DNA of 64,000 bases from Jacaranda mimosifolia (GCA_018894105.1 CM032122.1:35061404-35125403), one strand, 5' to 3'. Positions 1 through 12,114 are shown, counted from the stretch's first letter. Notes: a model not told the origin generated them from the letters alone. Program-made: numbers and translations.

Positions 1-228
1 TTCTGAATCATTCTTTCTTAATCCGTCATAGTTTTATGAATGCAATGTTAGAAAAAAATTGTTTACTAAGTACTGAGATGTGATTTCAATTGGAAATGGT
101 TTCATCCTCCCATGTATAAATGATAGTATACATCTTCCATACTTGGTGTGTCTATCAGACTTAGTGAGTACAAAGTCATTTATTTTGTGTGATTAGCCAA
201 ATGTAGTGCTATGGAATTTTTAATGCAG

Positions 229-303
229 CAAGACCACAACAAAGATATGGAACTCGATGCAGTGAATGGAGAGCAGATCATGCTCAATGTGGGCTCTGGC
301 TAG
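229..303 (+). CDS. Possible terminal exon of an upstream gene (unrecognised)
   Basis: After an acceptor-like AG at 227-228 there is an open stretch of 24 codons ending in TAG at 301-303, with a coding-like mixture of charged residues (it begins QDHNKDMELD). It could be the last exon of a plus-strand gene that starts before the window. No family is recognised and no earlier exon is visible in the first 228 bases, so this may be chance. Confidence 0.15.
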   Translation, partial: QDHNKDMELDAVNGEQIMLNVGSG

Positions 304-311
304 ACTCTTAG

Positions 312-563
312 AAGTTATTTGGGTAAGCTTATAAGCTCTTTAAAATATATTATAACATGTTTAAAAATTTATAAGATGTTAGCAAATGTTTTATTTTAAA
401 AAAAATAAGATTATAAGATTCTAAAATAAGATGCTAGAAATTTATGAATTTTTTTTTAACCAAAAAAAAAAAGAAGATTCTAACTTATTTTCAAAATCTT
501 AATAAACTCTTTTATAAGATATAAGAGTATATAAGATTTTTTAAATAACTTTAGCCAAACATC
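312..563. mobile_element. hAT-like MITE
   Basis: A 252-bp AT-rich block is flanked by the direct repeat CTCTTAG (305-311 and 564-570; the eighth base differs, A against C). Its ends are imperfect inverted repeats sharing a TTGGNTAA core followed by TTAT. The interior repeats words like TTATAAGATGTTAG. The duplication size and simple ends fit a non-autonomous hAT element. A related copy lies at 46390-46760. Confidence 0.5.
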
Positions 564-570
564 CTCTTAG

Positions 571-1850
571 TCTTTATAAGTCTACTTTTGAGCAGTTCAC
601 ATCTTTGATTGCTCTATATCATTTTAGATTACCTCCTGCAATTAAAAGATAGGATATATGATGTATGAGCATGATACTAAACGACCACAAAGATATGATC
701 ATAATATATGATGAGAATATATATAGTAAATGTGCTGTGAATTATTAGATGAGAATATGATGATATTTTTAGTGAAATTTTGATATCATCATATATAATC
801 TAATGATTCATAACTCCTTTGAATATGCACTTGAATATCTCACATGACACTACTAATTGAATAACCAAGGAGGATGAACCTGGAATATTCTCACCTCTTT
901 TGCATGCGTAATATTTGGAGGTTAATTGTCTTTATATATTATTGGCCAAAGTCAATCATTTCTCAGGGCTCAGATAGCAGAACAGATTGGTTGCAGCTTA
1001 GGGTCACCAACCTGGTGAAAACTTTCATACTTCACTAATATCAACATCCTTCCCAATTGAATTAAGTCAAATATGGCAACAAAATGAAGCAATATCCTGT
1101 CATATGGCTGTTAAGGGTCTTTGTTATACATCTTACCAGTCACATGACATAATGTGACTAGGAACTATAACAAAGTTGGAAACTTATAAACTCAAAGCCC
1201 AAATGCAATGATTTAATGGGAGAAAAGAGCAAATTAAGATATTATTTTGTGTTCTCTTTGAATAGATGTCTTTTTTTTAGGTAAGCGATGGATAATGCCT
1301 GCTTACAGGAGAAGTACACGAAAGGAATTTCAATTCAAATATTTTTGGGATCATAGGGATGATAAGACTGCCGTGAAACCAATTTTTAATGTGGAATTTA
1401 TGTGAATTAGTTCGAGTTTTATATAATTATAGTTGTCAATATAGTAGGATTTATGTAAAATTGAACATATATAGATAGTTATGACTGTTATAAGAATTTG
1501 AATATAAGACCTTTTAGTAGAATAATTCTACTTTTACAAAAGGTAAAGATCAAATAATTTTTGGTTCATTGAAATGATAAGATTGTTGTCAAACCTATAG
1601 TTGGGTATAACGTGGAATTTATTTGAAATTCAAAAATGATGTAATTATAACTGTCAACACGTTTAGGATTTATTTGGAGTCAAACATAGTTAAAATTTTG
1701 AATTCAAGGCAGTCACAGATTCTTTCTATTTTTGTAGAGGGTGAAGATACATGTAGTCTTGTAGAGTTTTAGAAATTTTGACCACCAAAAAGAAAAGCTC
1801 CATAACTACCCATCCTTGTTGGGAGGTACCCCGTAAAAGCACCATCCCTA
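571..1850. other. Intergenic, upstream of the FAF gene
   Basis: AT-rich sequence with many stops in all frames. No repeat, RNA gene or coding exon could be supported. Two short passages about 190 bp apart (near 1375-1440 and 1590-1660) share phrasing around GTGGAATTTAT and look like a weak old duplication. Confidence 0.5.
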
Positions 1851-1857
1851 ATAAATA
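1851..1857 (+). promoter_or_regulatory. Putative TATA box of the FAF gene
   Basis: ATAAATA lies about 210 bp before the FAF start codon. A transcription start near 1880 would give a 5' leader of about 180 bases, rich in CT and later in A. Position and sequence are the only support. Confidence 0.4.
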
Positions 1858-2062
1858 GCTGTATACTCCTTGACTTCATCAACAAAAATTTCATGCCCTT
1901 CCCGTGCACCTCTCCCTCTTCAATTCACACACAAAAACACTTTTGTTTTTCGACCACCAGAAATTAAATTAGTGTCCTCTTTATGTCCCTTTTGCCCATT
2001 TTCTCATTACCCTCAAGAGAAAAAGAAAACAAAAGGAAAACATAAAAAAGAGAGTCAAAACT

Positions 2063-2908
2063 ATGGCAGCTTGTGGTGGCCTAGAACACATCTTTGTGCC
2101 TGAAAGTCCAACACTTGTTGAATCCCTCTCACCATGGAAACAAATAAAATCCATTAAAACGGTGGAGCGTTCTTCCTTTACAGAAATATTTGGCCGACTA
2201 CATTTCAAAGAGAGTCATATTCATGATCATCCCAACGTATCCTCTCCATCCTCGTACTCATCCTCAAATTCTATGTTTTCCAAACCTGATGAAATCCCCA
2301 AGGACGACGAAAATGAAAGCTCAAGCATTGATCATGAGGAGAAAAACGGGAGCCCTACGTCCAGTTATTGCCAGAAAAAGCAGTACAGACACAGCGACAG
2401 CTTTTCTTCCATGAATTCTGAGAGTTTATCGTTGTGCACTGAGGGGCTGGGGTTCGAGAGCTTTGATGACGTTGAGGATTTGTTGAGGAATGACAACTGT
2501 AATAATGATTGGCAGGGACAAGAGGAGAGAACTGCAGCAAGAAATACTGCAGCAGAAAATGAGAATATCCATTGGGGTGAGTCAAAGAGATCAAGAACAA
2601 GTATAGGGGAATTTCCTCCACCCATATCTTGTATAGGGAGGAGTGGGAAGCCATGGGTGTGCTTCAAGTCATTCAGGGAAGACGGGAGGTTCATTCTTAA
2701 GGAAATAAGGATCCCAACTCAGGAATTGTTGCATGCATGCCGCGAAAATGGGCGTCTGAGGTTGCAATTTATTCAGTCCGATGAAGAAATTCTTGAGGGA
2801 GAGGAAGAGGAAGAGGAAGACGATGAAGAACATATTAACGAGGAAGATAATATAGACAAGGGCAAAAATGACGACGTTTTCGGACAAGAAGGAGAGGAGA
2901 TTGCATAA
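2063..2908 (+). CDS. FAF: FANTASTIC FOUR (FAF) family protein
   Basis: A single uninterrupted frame encodes 281 residues; the context CTATGG and the usual intronless structure of the family support this start. Two family blocks are visible: SFTEIFG at residues 39-44 and the FAF domain at about 183-239, with FPPPIS, GKPWVCF, REDGRF and KEIRIPTQELLHACRENGRL. A central serine-rich region with the TEGLG-to-DDVEDL block (127-140) is also typical. The last 42 residues are strongly acidic, with a long Glu/Asp run from 242. In Arabidopsis FAF proteins are plant-specific regulators of shoot meristem size acting on the WUSCHEL pathway; a longer FAF-like protein, EAR1, instead boosts PP2C activity in abscisic acid signalling. 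Length favours the FAF1-4 group, but the branch cannot be decided here. Confidence 0.92.
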   Translation: MAACGGLEHIFVPESPTLVESLSPWKQIKSIKTVERSSFTEIFGRLHFKESHIHDHPNVSSPSSYSSSNSMFSKPDEIPKDDENESSSIDHEEKNGSPTSSYCQKKQYRHSDSFSSMNSESLSLCTEGLGFESFDDVEDLLRNDNCNNDWQGQEERTAARNTAAENENIHWGESKRSRTSIGEFPPPISCIGRSGKPWVCFKSFREDGRFILKEIRIPTQELLHACRENGRLRLQFIQSDEEILEGEEEEEEDDEEHINEEDNIDKGKNDDVFGQEGEEIA

Positions 2909-4359
2909 ATTAACCAGCAAGTGTAGCTCATAACAGATAGGTAGGAGAATTCCTAGTTTTTGTCAAATATTTTTTGCATAGCAAACCATTTAAGCTATGT
3001 TGTTGTTGCTGCTGCTATTTATTTTTAATTTTTTTAAAAATCCCTCATGAAGTATGCAAATAAGAGGGAGGTGGTGAAATGTTTGTAGGAAACCCAAAAT
3101 TTTTGCCTTTCCTGTTTGGTTTTTCGGCTTTATAATCTCTTTTTTCGGTTTTGGTATAAGTCTCTAGTGAATCCCACTACAGACTGAAGTTTATAGCCTT
3201 TTCCTTGTCACTTGTCCACAGTTCAGATACATAAATCTGTATATGTCTTGGCTTTCTTGATAGTTAGAACTTTTAAGTATATTTTGCGGGTATGAATATC
3301 TGAATATAGCACACTACTTAGATTTTTTCCCCTCTCTGTCTGGGTTGAGAAACAAGTTTAACCAATATGCTGGGCATAAGACAACATATAAAGCACATGC
3401 AGAGTTAAGCTGTTTCCGAAAAATTTTCTTGTTTAATGTTTTCCATTTAATTCTTGGATCAACTAGATTGTGAAAATGAAATGTTAATGTTATCGTGTAT
3501 AATATAGGCATGAATGTAACAAGTTTTCATTCATTTGTTTATTTGACATACCCTAGAGGTGAAATTGGCTTTAATTAAATGGGTTGATGAAGAGAGAGAG
3601 GGAGGTAAAAAAGAACAAAAACAAAAACAAAACAAAACCACAACAACAACAACGACGACAACAACAAACCCGTCGATTGCCAAAGGACAAGAAGGAAGAT
3701 AAGGCCCTGCATAATGCTTAACTACAGAGGCTAAGTCTGAAGCAATTTAAGTACCAAGTGGATACAAACTTCACCCAGAGATTTTGACAGGTAGGTTTCA
3801 TCCACCCCACACCTCCACTGCTATAGAAAGATATTTCTACTTATTTTTCTCAAAAGATCCGTTTTATGCGAAGGAATCATACTCAACATTACAGTTTATT
3901 CCTCTAATCTCGGAGAAGAATGGGGCACAAATCATACTGGAAAGAGAGAAATTGCATTTAATCATAGTTTTTTAAAAAGGAAGAAAAAGGTCATCCGTGG
4001 ACAACATTTCAAGATTGAACAGTCAGTCACAATTCATAAATATCAGGTCACTGATGAGAGAAATCAAGGAAAGATAACATGCGCCAGTCGATATGGCTAT
4101 ATATCATATTAGAAAGATAACGCCCAAGAAACATATGCCAATAGTTAAAAAATGGAATCTCCCATTAAAAAGGTAGAATAAGCTATGTCAGAAATGTCAA
4201 TGTCATTTCCCAGCAATTGTATGTGATCAAGCTAGATTCCGACATATTACCCTCAATTTGGCAAAAGATCCATGAATTTATTCAAATAACGGCACAAACA
4301 AAAGGTGAAATTGCTCGTTAAATTCTGGATCAAGAATATCCAAACAAGTCATTAGTAAA
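2909..4359. other. Intergenic between the convergent FAF and CPA genes
   Basis: Contains the 3' ends of two genes pointing at each other. The FAF 3' leader probably runs to about 3250. At 3590-3665 there is a low-complexity tract passing from AG-rich to (AAAAC)n and then (CAA)n. No further gene is visible. Confidence 0.6.
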
Positions 4360-7300
4360 TCAAAGAGAAACATTACTGCCATCTAATGTCAGAAGCACTT
4401 TGTATAAATCCGGACGTCGATCGCGAAATAGCCCCCAGCTGTGTCTCTTGGATTTGATTTTGTCCAGGTCAAACTCTGCAATCAGAATGGCTTCCTCTTT
4501 ATCATCAGCATCAGCGATCAATTCTCCCGTGGGCCCTATCCAACAGAACACATGTTCTAAGTTCCTCTTTCGGTAAAACCTAAATAGTAAGAAGCGAATG
4601 TACATTGGGTTATAAAAATTCCAACTAACTCACAAAAGGCTTACCTGCTATAAATGAATTCCCATAGAATGTGATCTCACTTTTGCCATGTTCTGTCTGT
4701 ATTATCTCCTTGCCAAAGCGGTTAGATGCTACTAAAGGCACCTGAATATATATATAAAAGGCTTAGAGGTCATCTGGCAAAGCAAAAGTTACCCATGACA
4801 CTGTGACTAGATGAGTGCAAATTGGTTTAAAGATAGTATGTCTGTTGTCGGAAAGGAAACGACTTTCTTCTTTATTCATCAATAGCTAGAACGTGGGTTG
4901 GCACATGAGCCAAGCATACATGTTAATTTGTCCAAACATGAACATGAATCCCCAATCAAATATAGGACTGCTGGAACGGAAACGAAACATAATTTTTTTC
5001 ACTTTTACCCCAATAGAAAATTTACTCTACCATATGCACACAAATTGTTAATCCAGTTAATATTGGAAGCTTCACTAGAAAACTCACCACATTAGCCCCA
5101 GCATGGCCTTGCATCACCCGCTTCCAGTGATCTCGAGAATCTAGCCCCTCATCTTGAGGTTCAGAACCAATAGCAGTGGGATAGAACAATATTTCTGCAC
5201 CTTGAAGTACCATAGCTCGAGCTGCTTCAGGAAACCACTGATCCCAGCAAATCCCTAATATGGAACAAAGAGTGACCATCAAATCTCCAGCTTTGAGAAA
5301 GAAGGGATATATGCTATTTATCTCACTGTCACTAGTGGTTTACTACTCAACACTGAAGCCAAAGTATAAGAAACCATTGGACATTTATATCTCAGTGATA
5401 TACTCTATTGGGGTGCCTTCAAACATTTAATTAACTCTCAATCTTAAAACAGGTAAATTAAAATGATTCATCAGAGCTAGAAGTCAAGACATCTTACCTA
5501 CTCCAATTTTGGCAAATTTAGTTTGGAATGCCTGTTAACATCACCAAGTTCTTTGAACAATCAGAAAGGATAATGCAACAAAGTGCTAAATTCACTGAAG
5601 AAGTGCATAGATCCGATTATTCATTGTTACAAACCTTAAAACCAGTATCGCCCGGATTGAAGTAAAATTTCTCCTGGTAACCTGACAAAACCATAATCAG
5701 CTGTAAATACACCTGGTTGCTAAATAAATATATCACATTAGATGCATACAAACAAAAGTTGACAAACCTGGCCCATCAGGGATGTGAGACTTCCTGTAAA
5801 GTCCAAGATCAGTCCCATCAGCATCAATTACAACTACCGAATTATAATGTGCATTGTTTGCCTCCTCAAAGAAGCTAACTGGTATAACTACTCCCAATTC
5901 TTTTGCTAGCTTCTGCATCCTGAGAGACACCATTTTAGCTATACATTAACTACTTATATTTGAAAGTACAAATCCAAACAGTCAGAGTTTCAATCAATTA
6001 AAGGTTTTCCAATTAACATAGAGTTTCAGGGTAAAAAGTCAACCAGCTAGATCTGGAAGCAGTATATTCTCACCTCAGTATTGTGGGGTGCTCATTACGA
6101 GGTTTAGCTCGCTGAAAGAAATCTTCCCTTTGTGCTTGACAAAAGTAATAACCCTCAAACAATTCCTGAAACAAACAGTAAACAAAATGTAATCCACGTC
6201 ATAAGTAACAGACCAATAAAAAAGTATACTCTTTTTCAATCCTTTACAACAATAAGAGTCTACATTCAGCAGACCCAGTGTTCTCCATCACATATTCACA
6301 TCGATTAAAATTTTTTGTACAAGGGGTAGACAAAGATCCAGTGAAATGCAATCAACTGCAGATCACTTGACAGTTGACACTGAAATTCATGTCGTACATC
6401 GGTTCTCTTTTTCAGGTAATTTCATACAAAAGATCACAGAATGACGAATGTACATATTAAAGCATTGTTCTTCCTGATTCAACAAAGAGATGATGCGAAG
6501 AGGAGAGAGCAGCTACAAAAAAGACTCAAACAAGATAAACATTCCAAATCCAAGAAGAAAACTAACTGCATGTTTATAAGGAGTTACCAAATTTAATATC
6601 TCAATGGCATTAACATAAGGATCTTCTTTAAATTATCAATCTTGTCCACATGATACCAGAGGCTACAGTCAACCAAAAAAGTGTGGATAGCATGATAACT
6701 TTTAAAAAAAGAAAATCGTTGAGAACGAGTAAACTGATGACAAAACTAACTAGAAAGGAATGTAGAAACCACAATCTTTTCAAGAAATTAAATTTTCTTT
6801 ACTTTGAAAGAGTACAAACCTGGATAAGAATGATATTTGCCCCCTTTTGATGAGCTGCTCTAACCAATCTGCATTCAAAAGTATTCAAGGTGATGCAATA
6901 TGAAAGTGCCAGATACAAGCACATAATATTTGAAACTTAAACACCAGCTGTACAAAAATAATACTATTTCCCACTCATCCTTCAACATCATAAAGTTCCA
7001 GTCCTCCGTGGTTCACAATGCAGGCAGTTTGAATAAATTGGCTGCTAAAAGTTAGGGATTATATAAACCATAACATAATACATAAGCTGAACATCAACTT
7101 TTCATGAGCAGTTCCTTCTCTTTTAAAGAAAATAGCAGAAGGGTATGACAACTAATGACACCCAGTCGAGGAGAACCAAAAGTACGATACAAGGAGGTCT
7201 ATAAAAGGGTCTGGAGCCTTGTAATTTATATTGGGAGAAACCATTTGATAGAGCGGACAGGAACAAGAAGGCCTAGACATAAGTCCAATATTAGTCTTTG

Positions 7301-8139
7301 AAAATTGAGTTCATTTTGTGTCATTAATAACCACTCAGAAAACAAAGCAATTCCAGAAAAAATATGTTTAATTAATAAAATGTTAACATATTTATATACC
7401 CATCATCAACAACTAGATATCGATCAACAATCGACTAATTTGCGAGTAGCCAAATACTCACCCCTTTAGTGGCATTCTAACTTCATAGTCTTAGGAACCA
7501 TCTTAGCAACACAAGCCCAAAATAAAATTTTTCGAGGATGATGTATCCCTCTAACAATGTACGTAACTATAAACTGTGCGGATTTGAAGAATATACAACC
7601 AAGAATTATAATTGCAATTAAGGACCAATAAAGTACAATCACTTCGCAACTTAAGCCTGCCTTCCCCCCCCCCCCCCCCCACCCAACCAGGACACACACA
7701 AAAAGAAGAAAAAAGAGAAAAAAGGAAAAATGAAAAGAAAAGAGAAAGAAAGAAAAAGCAAATAAAAGGAGGAGAAGCAAATAAACTTTTGCTTTCTACC
7801 ATAGAAATACATTTCTAAACTCTACATCAAAATAAGACTTCATAACCCAGCTCAAACCCCAGATTAGAAGCTGGTACCATTACAATTTCAATAATTCAGA
7901 CAACAATTTTCTTACGGTCCTTTAAACAAAAAAAGGGTGTTCTTTTGAACCACAAAAGTCCAATCTTGCAATACGGAAAACGGCAATTGGATACAAAAAA
8001 AAAAAAAATTAAAAAGAAAAGTAAAAATTGATTTCCTGCGAAATCTGTTCCACCTTTCGGCCGTGTCGACGTTGGTGGAGACATCATCGGTGCAAGCGAA
8101 TTGCAGAGCGGAGACCGTAACAATTCTGCCTTTCGCCAT
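4360..8139 (-). CDS. CPA: N-carbamoylputrescine amidase
   Basis: Nine exons on the minus strand join in frame: 8054-8139, 6820-6868, 6074-6165, 5768-5919, 5635-5681, 5498-5531, 5088-5254, 4645-4741, 4360-4535. They total 900 nt, giving 299 residues, the length I recall for the Arabidopsis enzyme. It is a nitrilase-superfamily amidohydrolase. The catalytic Glu-Lys-Cys triad is visible as E46 (in IQELFEGYY), K119 (in YRKSHIPDG) and C156 (in GICWDQWFPEAAR). It hydrolyses N-carbamoylputrescine to putrescine, CO2 and ammonia, the last step of the arginine decarboxylase route to polyamines, and is expected to be cytosolic. All introns are GT-AG. The largest, intron 1, holds a C17 tract and purine-rich DNA. 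A Mutator-like element ends 640 bp upstream of the start codon. Confidence 0.95.
7664..7680. repeat. C17 homopolymer in CPA intron 1
   Basis: Seventeen consecutive C on the plus strand, followed by an A/G-rich tract to about 7775. Within CPA, transcribed from the minus strand, it becomes G17 preceded by a CT-rich run. It is a likely length-variable site. Confidence 0.85.
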
Positions 8140-8769
8140 TTTTTCACCTAGAGTTTCTGCAGAGGGTCAGTCAATGAACAAGTCAATTTACAAGTAAAAG
8201 CTCGTTCCTTAATTAGCGAATCAAAAGCCAGAGCGCTTGTAGCCTACGGCTGTTTGCTTTTTACACCGACTCCATCAAAAAAATGCACATTACGTTGGAT
8301 ATGTATGAAACTCTCCCTATTCAACGTTCTGTACATATTTTTATACATTTAAAAGAATACATAAAGAATAAAAAAAAAATTAAATTATTTAACTTATGGT
8401 GCTCTCTTATTTCAATTTTATTTGGTTTCTGCATTTTTCTTTCTAATTTACTTCACAACATGATTAACAGATTGCATTTTAAAATTTGACATCTTCGTCG
8501 CTATCTTTTTTATCTTTTTATTTTGGTTAGAGTGTATTGGTGATTAAATTCTCAAATAGACAGAAATGTTCTTACTTTTACTAAAAGTACTTTAACAGCT
8601 ATATACAGATTCGAACCTTCTCTATTTCGGTCAAAACAGTTCGCATGTGTAACAATTTGACATCACACTTGACCGCTGTGATAATCACTTAAAAAGTAAT
8701 TTTATTTTTAAATATTTACAATACACAAATTGTATTATTATATGCATTTCTTTCGTAATAATTTTATCA
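8140..8769. other. CPA upstream region
   Basis: This short 5' region of CPA is bounded by the MULE-A insertion. GC-richer sequence at 8140-8270 is probably the 5' leader and proximal promoter. From 8330 on it is AT-rich. No TATA box could be picked with confidence. Confidence 0.5.
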
Positions 8770-8778
8770 AAAATTTAA
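8770..8778. repeat. MULE-A target-site duplication, left
   Basis: AAAATTTAA, repeated exactly at 15447-15455 immediately outside the other end of the element. A 9-bp duplication is the hallmark of Mutator-superfamily insertion. Confidence 0.9.
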
Positions 8779-8892
8779 GGGACACTTATTTAAAAATACC
8801 AAATATACTTTTCACTTTTGTGATCAGTCCCCACTTAATTTTTGTTAGAAAAAACTCCCTAATTTTGTTAAAAGTTTAGAGATCACTCCCCA
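8779..8892 (+). repeat. MULE-A left terminal inverted repeat
   Basis: Begins GGGACACTTATTT and ends ATCACTCCCCA. It pairs in the same register, without gaps, with the reverse complement of 15333-15446. The matching end of MULE-B, reverse complemented from 26739, starts with the same GGGACACTTATT. Confidence 0.85.
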
Positions 8893-9227
8893 CTCACTTG
8901 ATTTGACAAAAATGCCCTTAAATATAATATTTTTCATTAATTTTTTCTCACTTCTTCTTCTTCTTCTTCATCCAGACAAGCAAACAGTAAACACTATCAT
9001 ACCAGAAATAGAAAGAACAGAAAAAACGCAACAAGCTCCACGGCGGGAACAAGAATAACGTTAGAGCCAAAAACCACAAACTCGATAGCTGCATTGTCTT
9101 CTTCTCTTTTTATTTTCATCATTTTCGGGTTTCTTCTTCTTCTCAGTTTCTTCTTAGTTGCTTCTGAGTTTCTTATATTTTCTGACAATGTCAACCAGTA
9201 GTGAAGTAGGAGTGTTCAATCAAGTTA

Positions 9228-9461
9228 ATGGACATATACATTAATCTCGCAAGAAAATGGAGTGAAATCAACGCCGAACACTTCAGTTTGCAATACATAG
9301 CTCAACATCAAATATTATACATGAGTTTGACTGATGATGACGGTGTCATGAATATGGCCTTTCTGCATTTGACATTGAAGATGAACGTTGTTGACATCCT
9401 GGTAAACCGAAAGGATGAATTGAGCAGCAGTGCAAAGAAAAGCAGTGATGATTTAAGGTAA
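9228..9461 (+). pseudogene. MULE transposase N-terminal fragment
   Basis: An open stretch of 77 residues starting MDIYINLARKWSEINAEH, followed directly by the minisatellite. MULE-B carries the same stretch (26068-26301, minus strand) with scattered substitutions but no frame break. It lies just inside the terminal repeat at the 5' end, where the MURA-type transposase N-terminus is expected. By itself it shows no catalytic residue. The transposase assignment rests on position and on the C-terminal fragment further in; it is an inference. Confidence 0.55.
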
Positions 9462-9462
9462 T

Positions 9463-10915
9463 ACTTCTACAGAATCTAAATTGTACTGCAGTTTGCAAAG
9501 TTTTGTACTTGAAGTGTTCTAAAATTGTACTCTATTATGTAAGTTTTATACTTCAAGTGTTCTATTAATGGATTATCCAAAATTATACTGCAACTTCTAG
9601 CAGTTTATACTTGAAGTGTTCCTAAACTATACGTCTTCTATATAAAATTATTCTTTTGATTTTCTGAAATTATACTTCATTTTATCGAAGATTGTACTAT
9701 ATTTATTGAAGTTATATACTTTAAGTGTTATATTTATCAATTAACCAAAATATATTGTAGTTGCTAGGGCTTTATACTTCAAGAGTTCTGAAATTGTACT
9801 TCACTTTATCTAAAATTGTACTTTTATTTTATGAAATTATACTTTTTTTTGTACTTCATTTTATCTAAACATGTATTTTATTCATTGAAGTTCTATACTT
9901 CAAGTGTTTCAAAATTGTACTTCATTTTACCTAAACTTATACTTTAGTTATTTGAATCTATTATTTAAGTTTAAAGTGTTTTACTAATGGATTATTCAAA
10001 AATTGTACTGCAATTGCTAAAGTTTTATACTTCAAGTGTTTTGAAATTGTACTTCACTTTATCTAAAATTGTACTTCTATTTTTTGAAATTATACTTCAT
10101 TTCATACATTGTTTTACCTAAATATGTACTCTATTCATTGAAGTTCTATACTTCAAGTGTTCTGAAATTGTACTTCATTTTATCTAAACTTGTACTTTAA
10201 TTATCTGAATCTATTATTTAAGTTTTATACTTCAAGTGTTCTACTAATGGATTATCCAAAATCGTATTGCAATTGCTAAGGATTTTTACTTCAAGTGTTC
10301 TAAAATTGTACTTCTTTTTATATAAAATTGTACTTCTATTTTCTGAAATTATACTTCATTTTACATAAGCATGTACTCTATTCATTGAAGTTCTATACTT
10401 CAAGTGTTTTGAAATTGTACTTTATTTTATCTAAACTTATACTTCAGTTATTTGAATCTATTATTTAAGTTTTAAGTGTTCTATTAATGAATTATCCAAA
10501 AATTGTACCGCAATTATTAAGATTTTATACTTCAGGTGTTCTGGAATTATACTTCACTTTATCTAAAATTGTACTTTTATTTTTTAAAATTATACATCAT
10601 TTTACCTAAACTTGTACTCTATTCATTGAATTTCTATACTTCAAGTGTTCTAAACTTATACTTCAGTTATCTAAATCTATTATTTAAGTTTCAAGTATTC
10701 TACTAATGGATTATTCAAAAATTGTGTTGCAATTGCTAAGGTTTTATACTTCAGGTGTTCTGAAATTGTACTTCACTTTATCAAAAATTATATTTCTGTT
10801 TTTTGAAATTATACTTCATTTTATACATCATTTTATCTAAACTTATACTATATTCATTGAATTTCTATACTTCAAGTGTTCCTAAATTTTACTTTATTTT
10901 ATCAAAATTTGTACT
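9463..10915 (+). repeat. Minisatellite array 1 (GTACTTCA type)
   Basis: About 1.45 kb built from short modules such as TTATACTTCAAGTGTTCT, AAATTGTACTTCATTTTATC and ATTCATTGAAGTTCTATACTT, grouped in a higher-order unit of roughly 220-260 bp. The landmark GGATTATCCAAAATTGTACTG recurs with variation near 9574, 9990, 10249, 10490 and 10712. It occupies the place where the transposase catalytic domain should be. Only a short part of it (about 25680-26055) survives in MULE-B. Confidence 0.85.
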
Positions 10916-11200
10916 CTCGAGTCAAAGTCACTTTCATCGTATGACTTTACCGATCAATATTACCGAGTTGAGATGTATCAACAAGCATACCAATCAGTGA
11001 TAAATACTATTTCTACGTATGATATGCATATGTTCCCTCTAGATGATGATTGCGTCATTAATGCACCTGATTGCCGATCTCAACCTGGGCATAGAAGGAC
11101 ACAGAGGATTCCATCACAAATTGATAAACGTGTAATTAAGTGTAAAAGATGTGGTAGAACAGGGCATAATCATCGAATCTGCAAAGAATCAGTAATCTAG
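10916..11200 (+). pseudogene. MULE transposase C-terminal fragment with CCHC zinc knuckle
   Basis: The open frame enters from about 10916 and runs to TAG at 11198-11200. It contains SYDFTDQYYRVEMYQQAY, INAPDCRSQPGHRRTQRIPS and then CKRCGRTGHNHRIC, a C-x2-C-x4-H-x4-C knuckle. This order (aromatic-rich stretch, PP/APD-x-RRxPGRRRTKRIPS-like linker, knuckle, CKE) is the standard C-terminus of plant Mutator (MURA) transposases. The DDE domain that should precede it is missing and replaced by minisatellite, so the fragment is non-functional. MULE-B has lost this part. Confidence 0.85.
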
Positions 11201-11204
11201 CTAA

Positions 11205-11775
11205 ATTTTGTACCTTAATCTAGGAGATTTATACTTGATTTCATGACATTTGTACTTTATTTCGGTAATCATGTACTTGATTTAGCGTTAAATTGGTATT
11301 TTTGTATATTGTCCGAGATATCAATTATTTTGTACCCCAATCTGGGAGAACTATACTTGGTGTCATGACGATTATACTTTATTTCGACAACTATGTATTT
11401 GATTTAGCGTGAAATTGGCATTTTTGTATGTTTTCGGATATATCAGTTATTTTGCACCCTAATCTGGGAGAATTATACTTAATTTCATGACAATTGTACT
11501 TCATTTCAGCAATTATGTATTTGATTTAGCGTGAAATTGGCATTTTTGCATGTTGTCCGAGATATCAATTTTTTTGTACCCCAATTTGGTAGAATTGTAC
11601 TTGATTTCATGACATTTGTACTTCTTTTTGGCAATAATGTACTTGTTTAGCGTGGAAGTTAGCAAATGGATGTTGTCCAAGATATAGTGCTTTCGTACCT
11701 TAATCTGAAAGATTTATATTTGATTTCACGACATTTGTATTTCATTTCGGCGATTATGTACTCCATTTCTTAATA
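11205..11775 (+). repeat. Minisatellite array 2 (about 121-bp unit, 4.7 copies)
   Basis: Units begin TTTGTACCTTAATCTGGGAG and carry GATTTCATGACATTTGTACTT and GATTTAGCGTGAAATTGG. Starts fall at about 11209, 11331, 11452, 11573 and 11690, a spacing of 117-122 bp. The array follows the transposase stop codon directly. Only its last bases are found in MULE-B, in the hairpin spacer. Confidence 0.88.
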
Positions 11776-12114
11776 TTTTTACTAATATTGTTGAATTAAA
11801 ATTTGTTCCATGATTTGCTTTTTAAGTCTCAGTAATTAATAACCAAACTCTAAAAATGTGTGTAATATTTATTATATGAATAAAATAATATTAAAGTTTT
11901 AAAGTATTAACCACTAATGTTCAACGAATGAATGTTATCAATCGCAGTAATATAAAGAATACTTATGCTTTCAAAGATATAAACAAATGAGCATTTGACA
12001 ATAATATTCACCCTATAACCTGTACAAATACGTACTTCATCTGATCCGATAATCTCAAAATATTATATTTGACTATCACTACAATTATTGGAGACTAATT
12101 ATTCAATTGCAATA
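11776..12114. other. AT-rich non-repetitive part of MULE-A
   Basis: No coding frame. This segment, from about 11840 on, is the one found twice in MULE-B at the inner ends of its inverted arms, and the part just before it forms the MULE-B spacer. It locates the breakpoint of the inverted duplication. Confidence 0.7.

Noticed and set aside
7466..7818. Open frames on both strands around 7466-7818 and 7896-8139
   Set aside because: They lie in CPA intron 1 and come from low-complexity purine/pyrimidine tracts, apart from the true exon 1 at 8054-8139.
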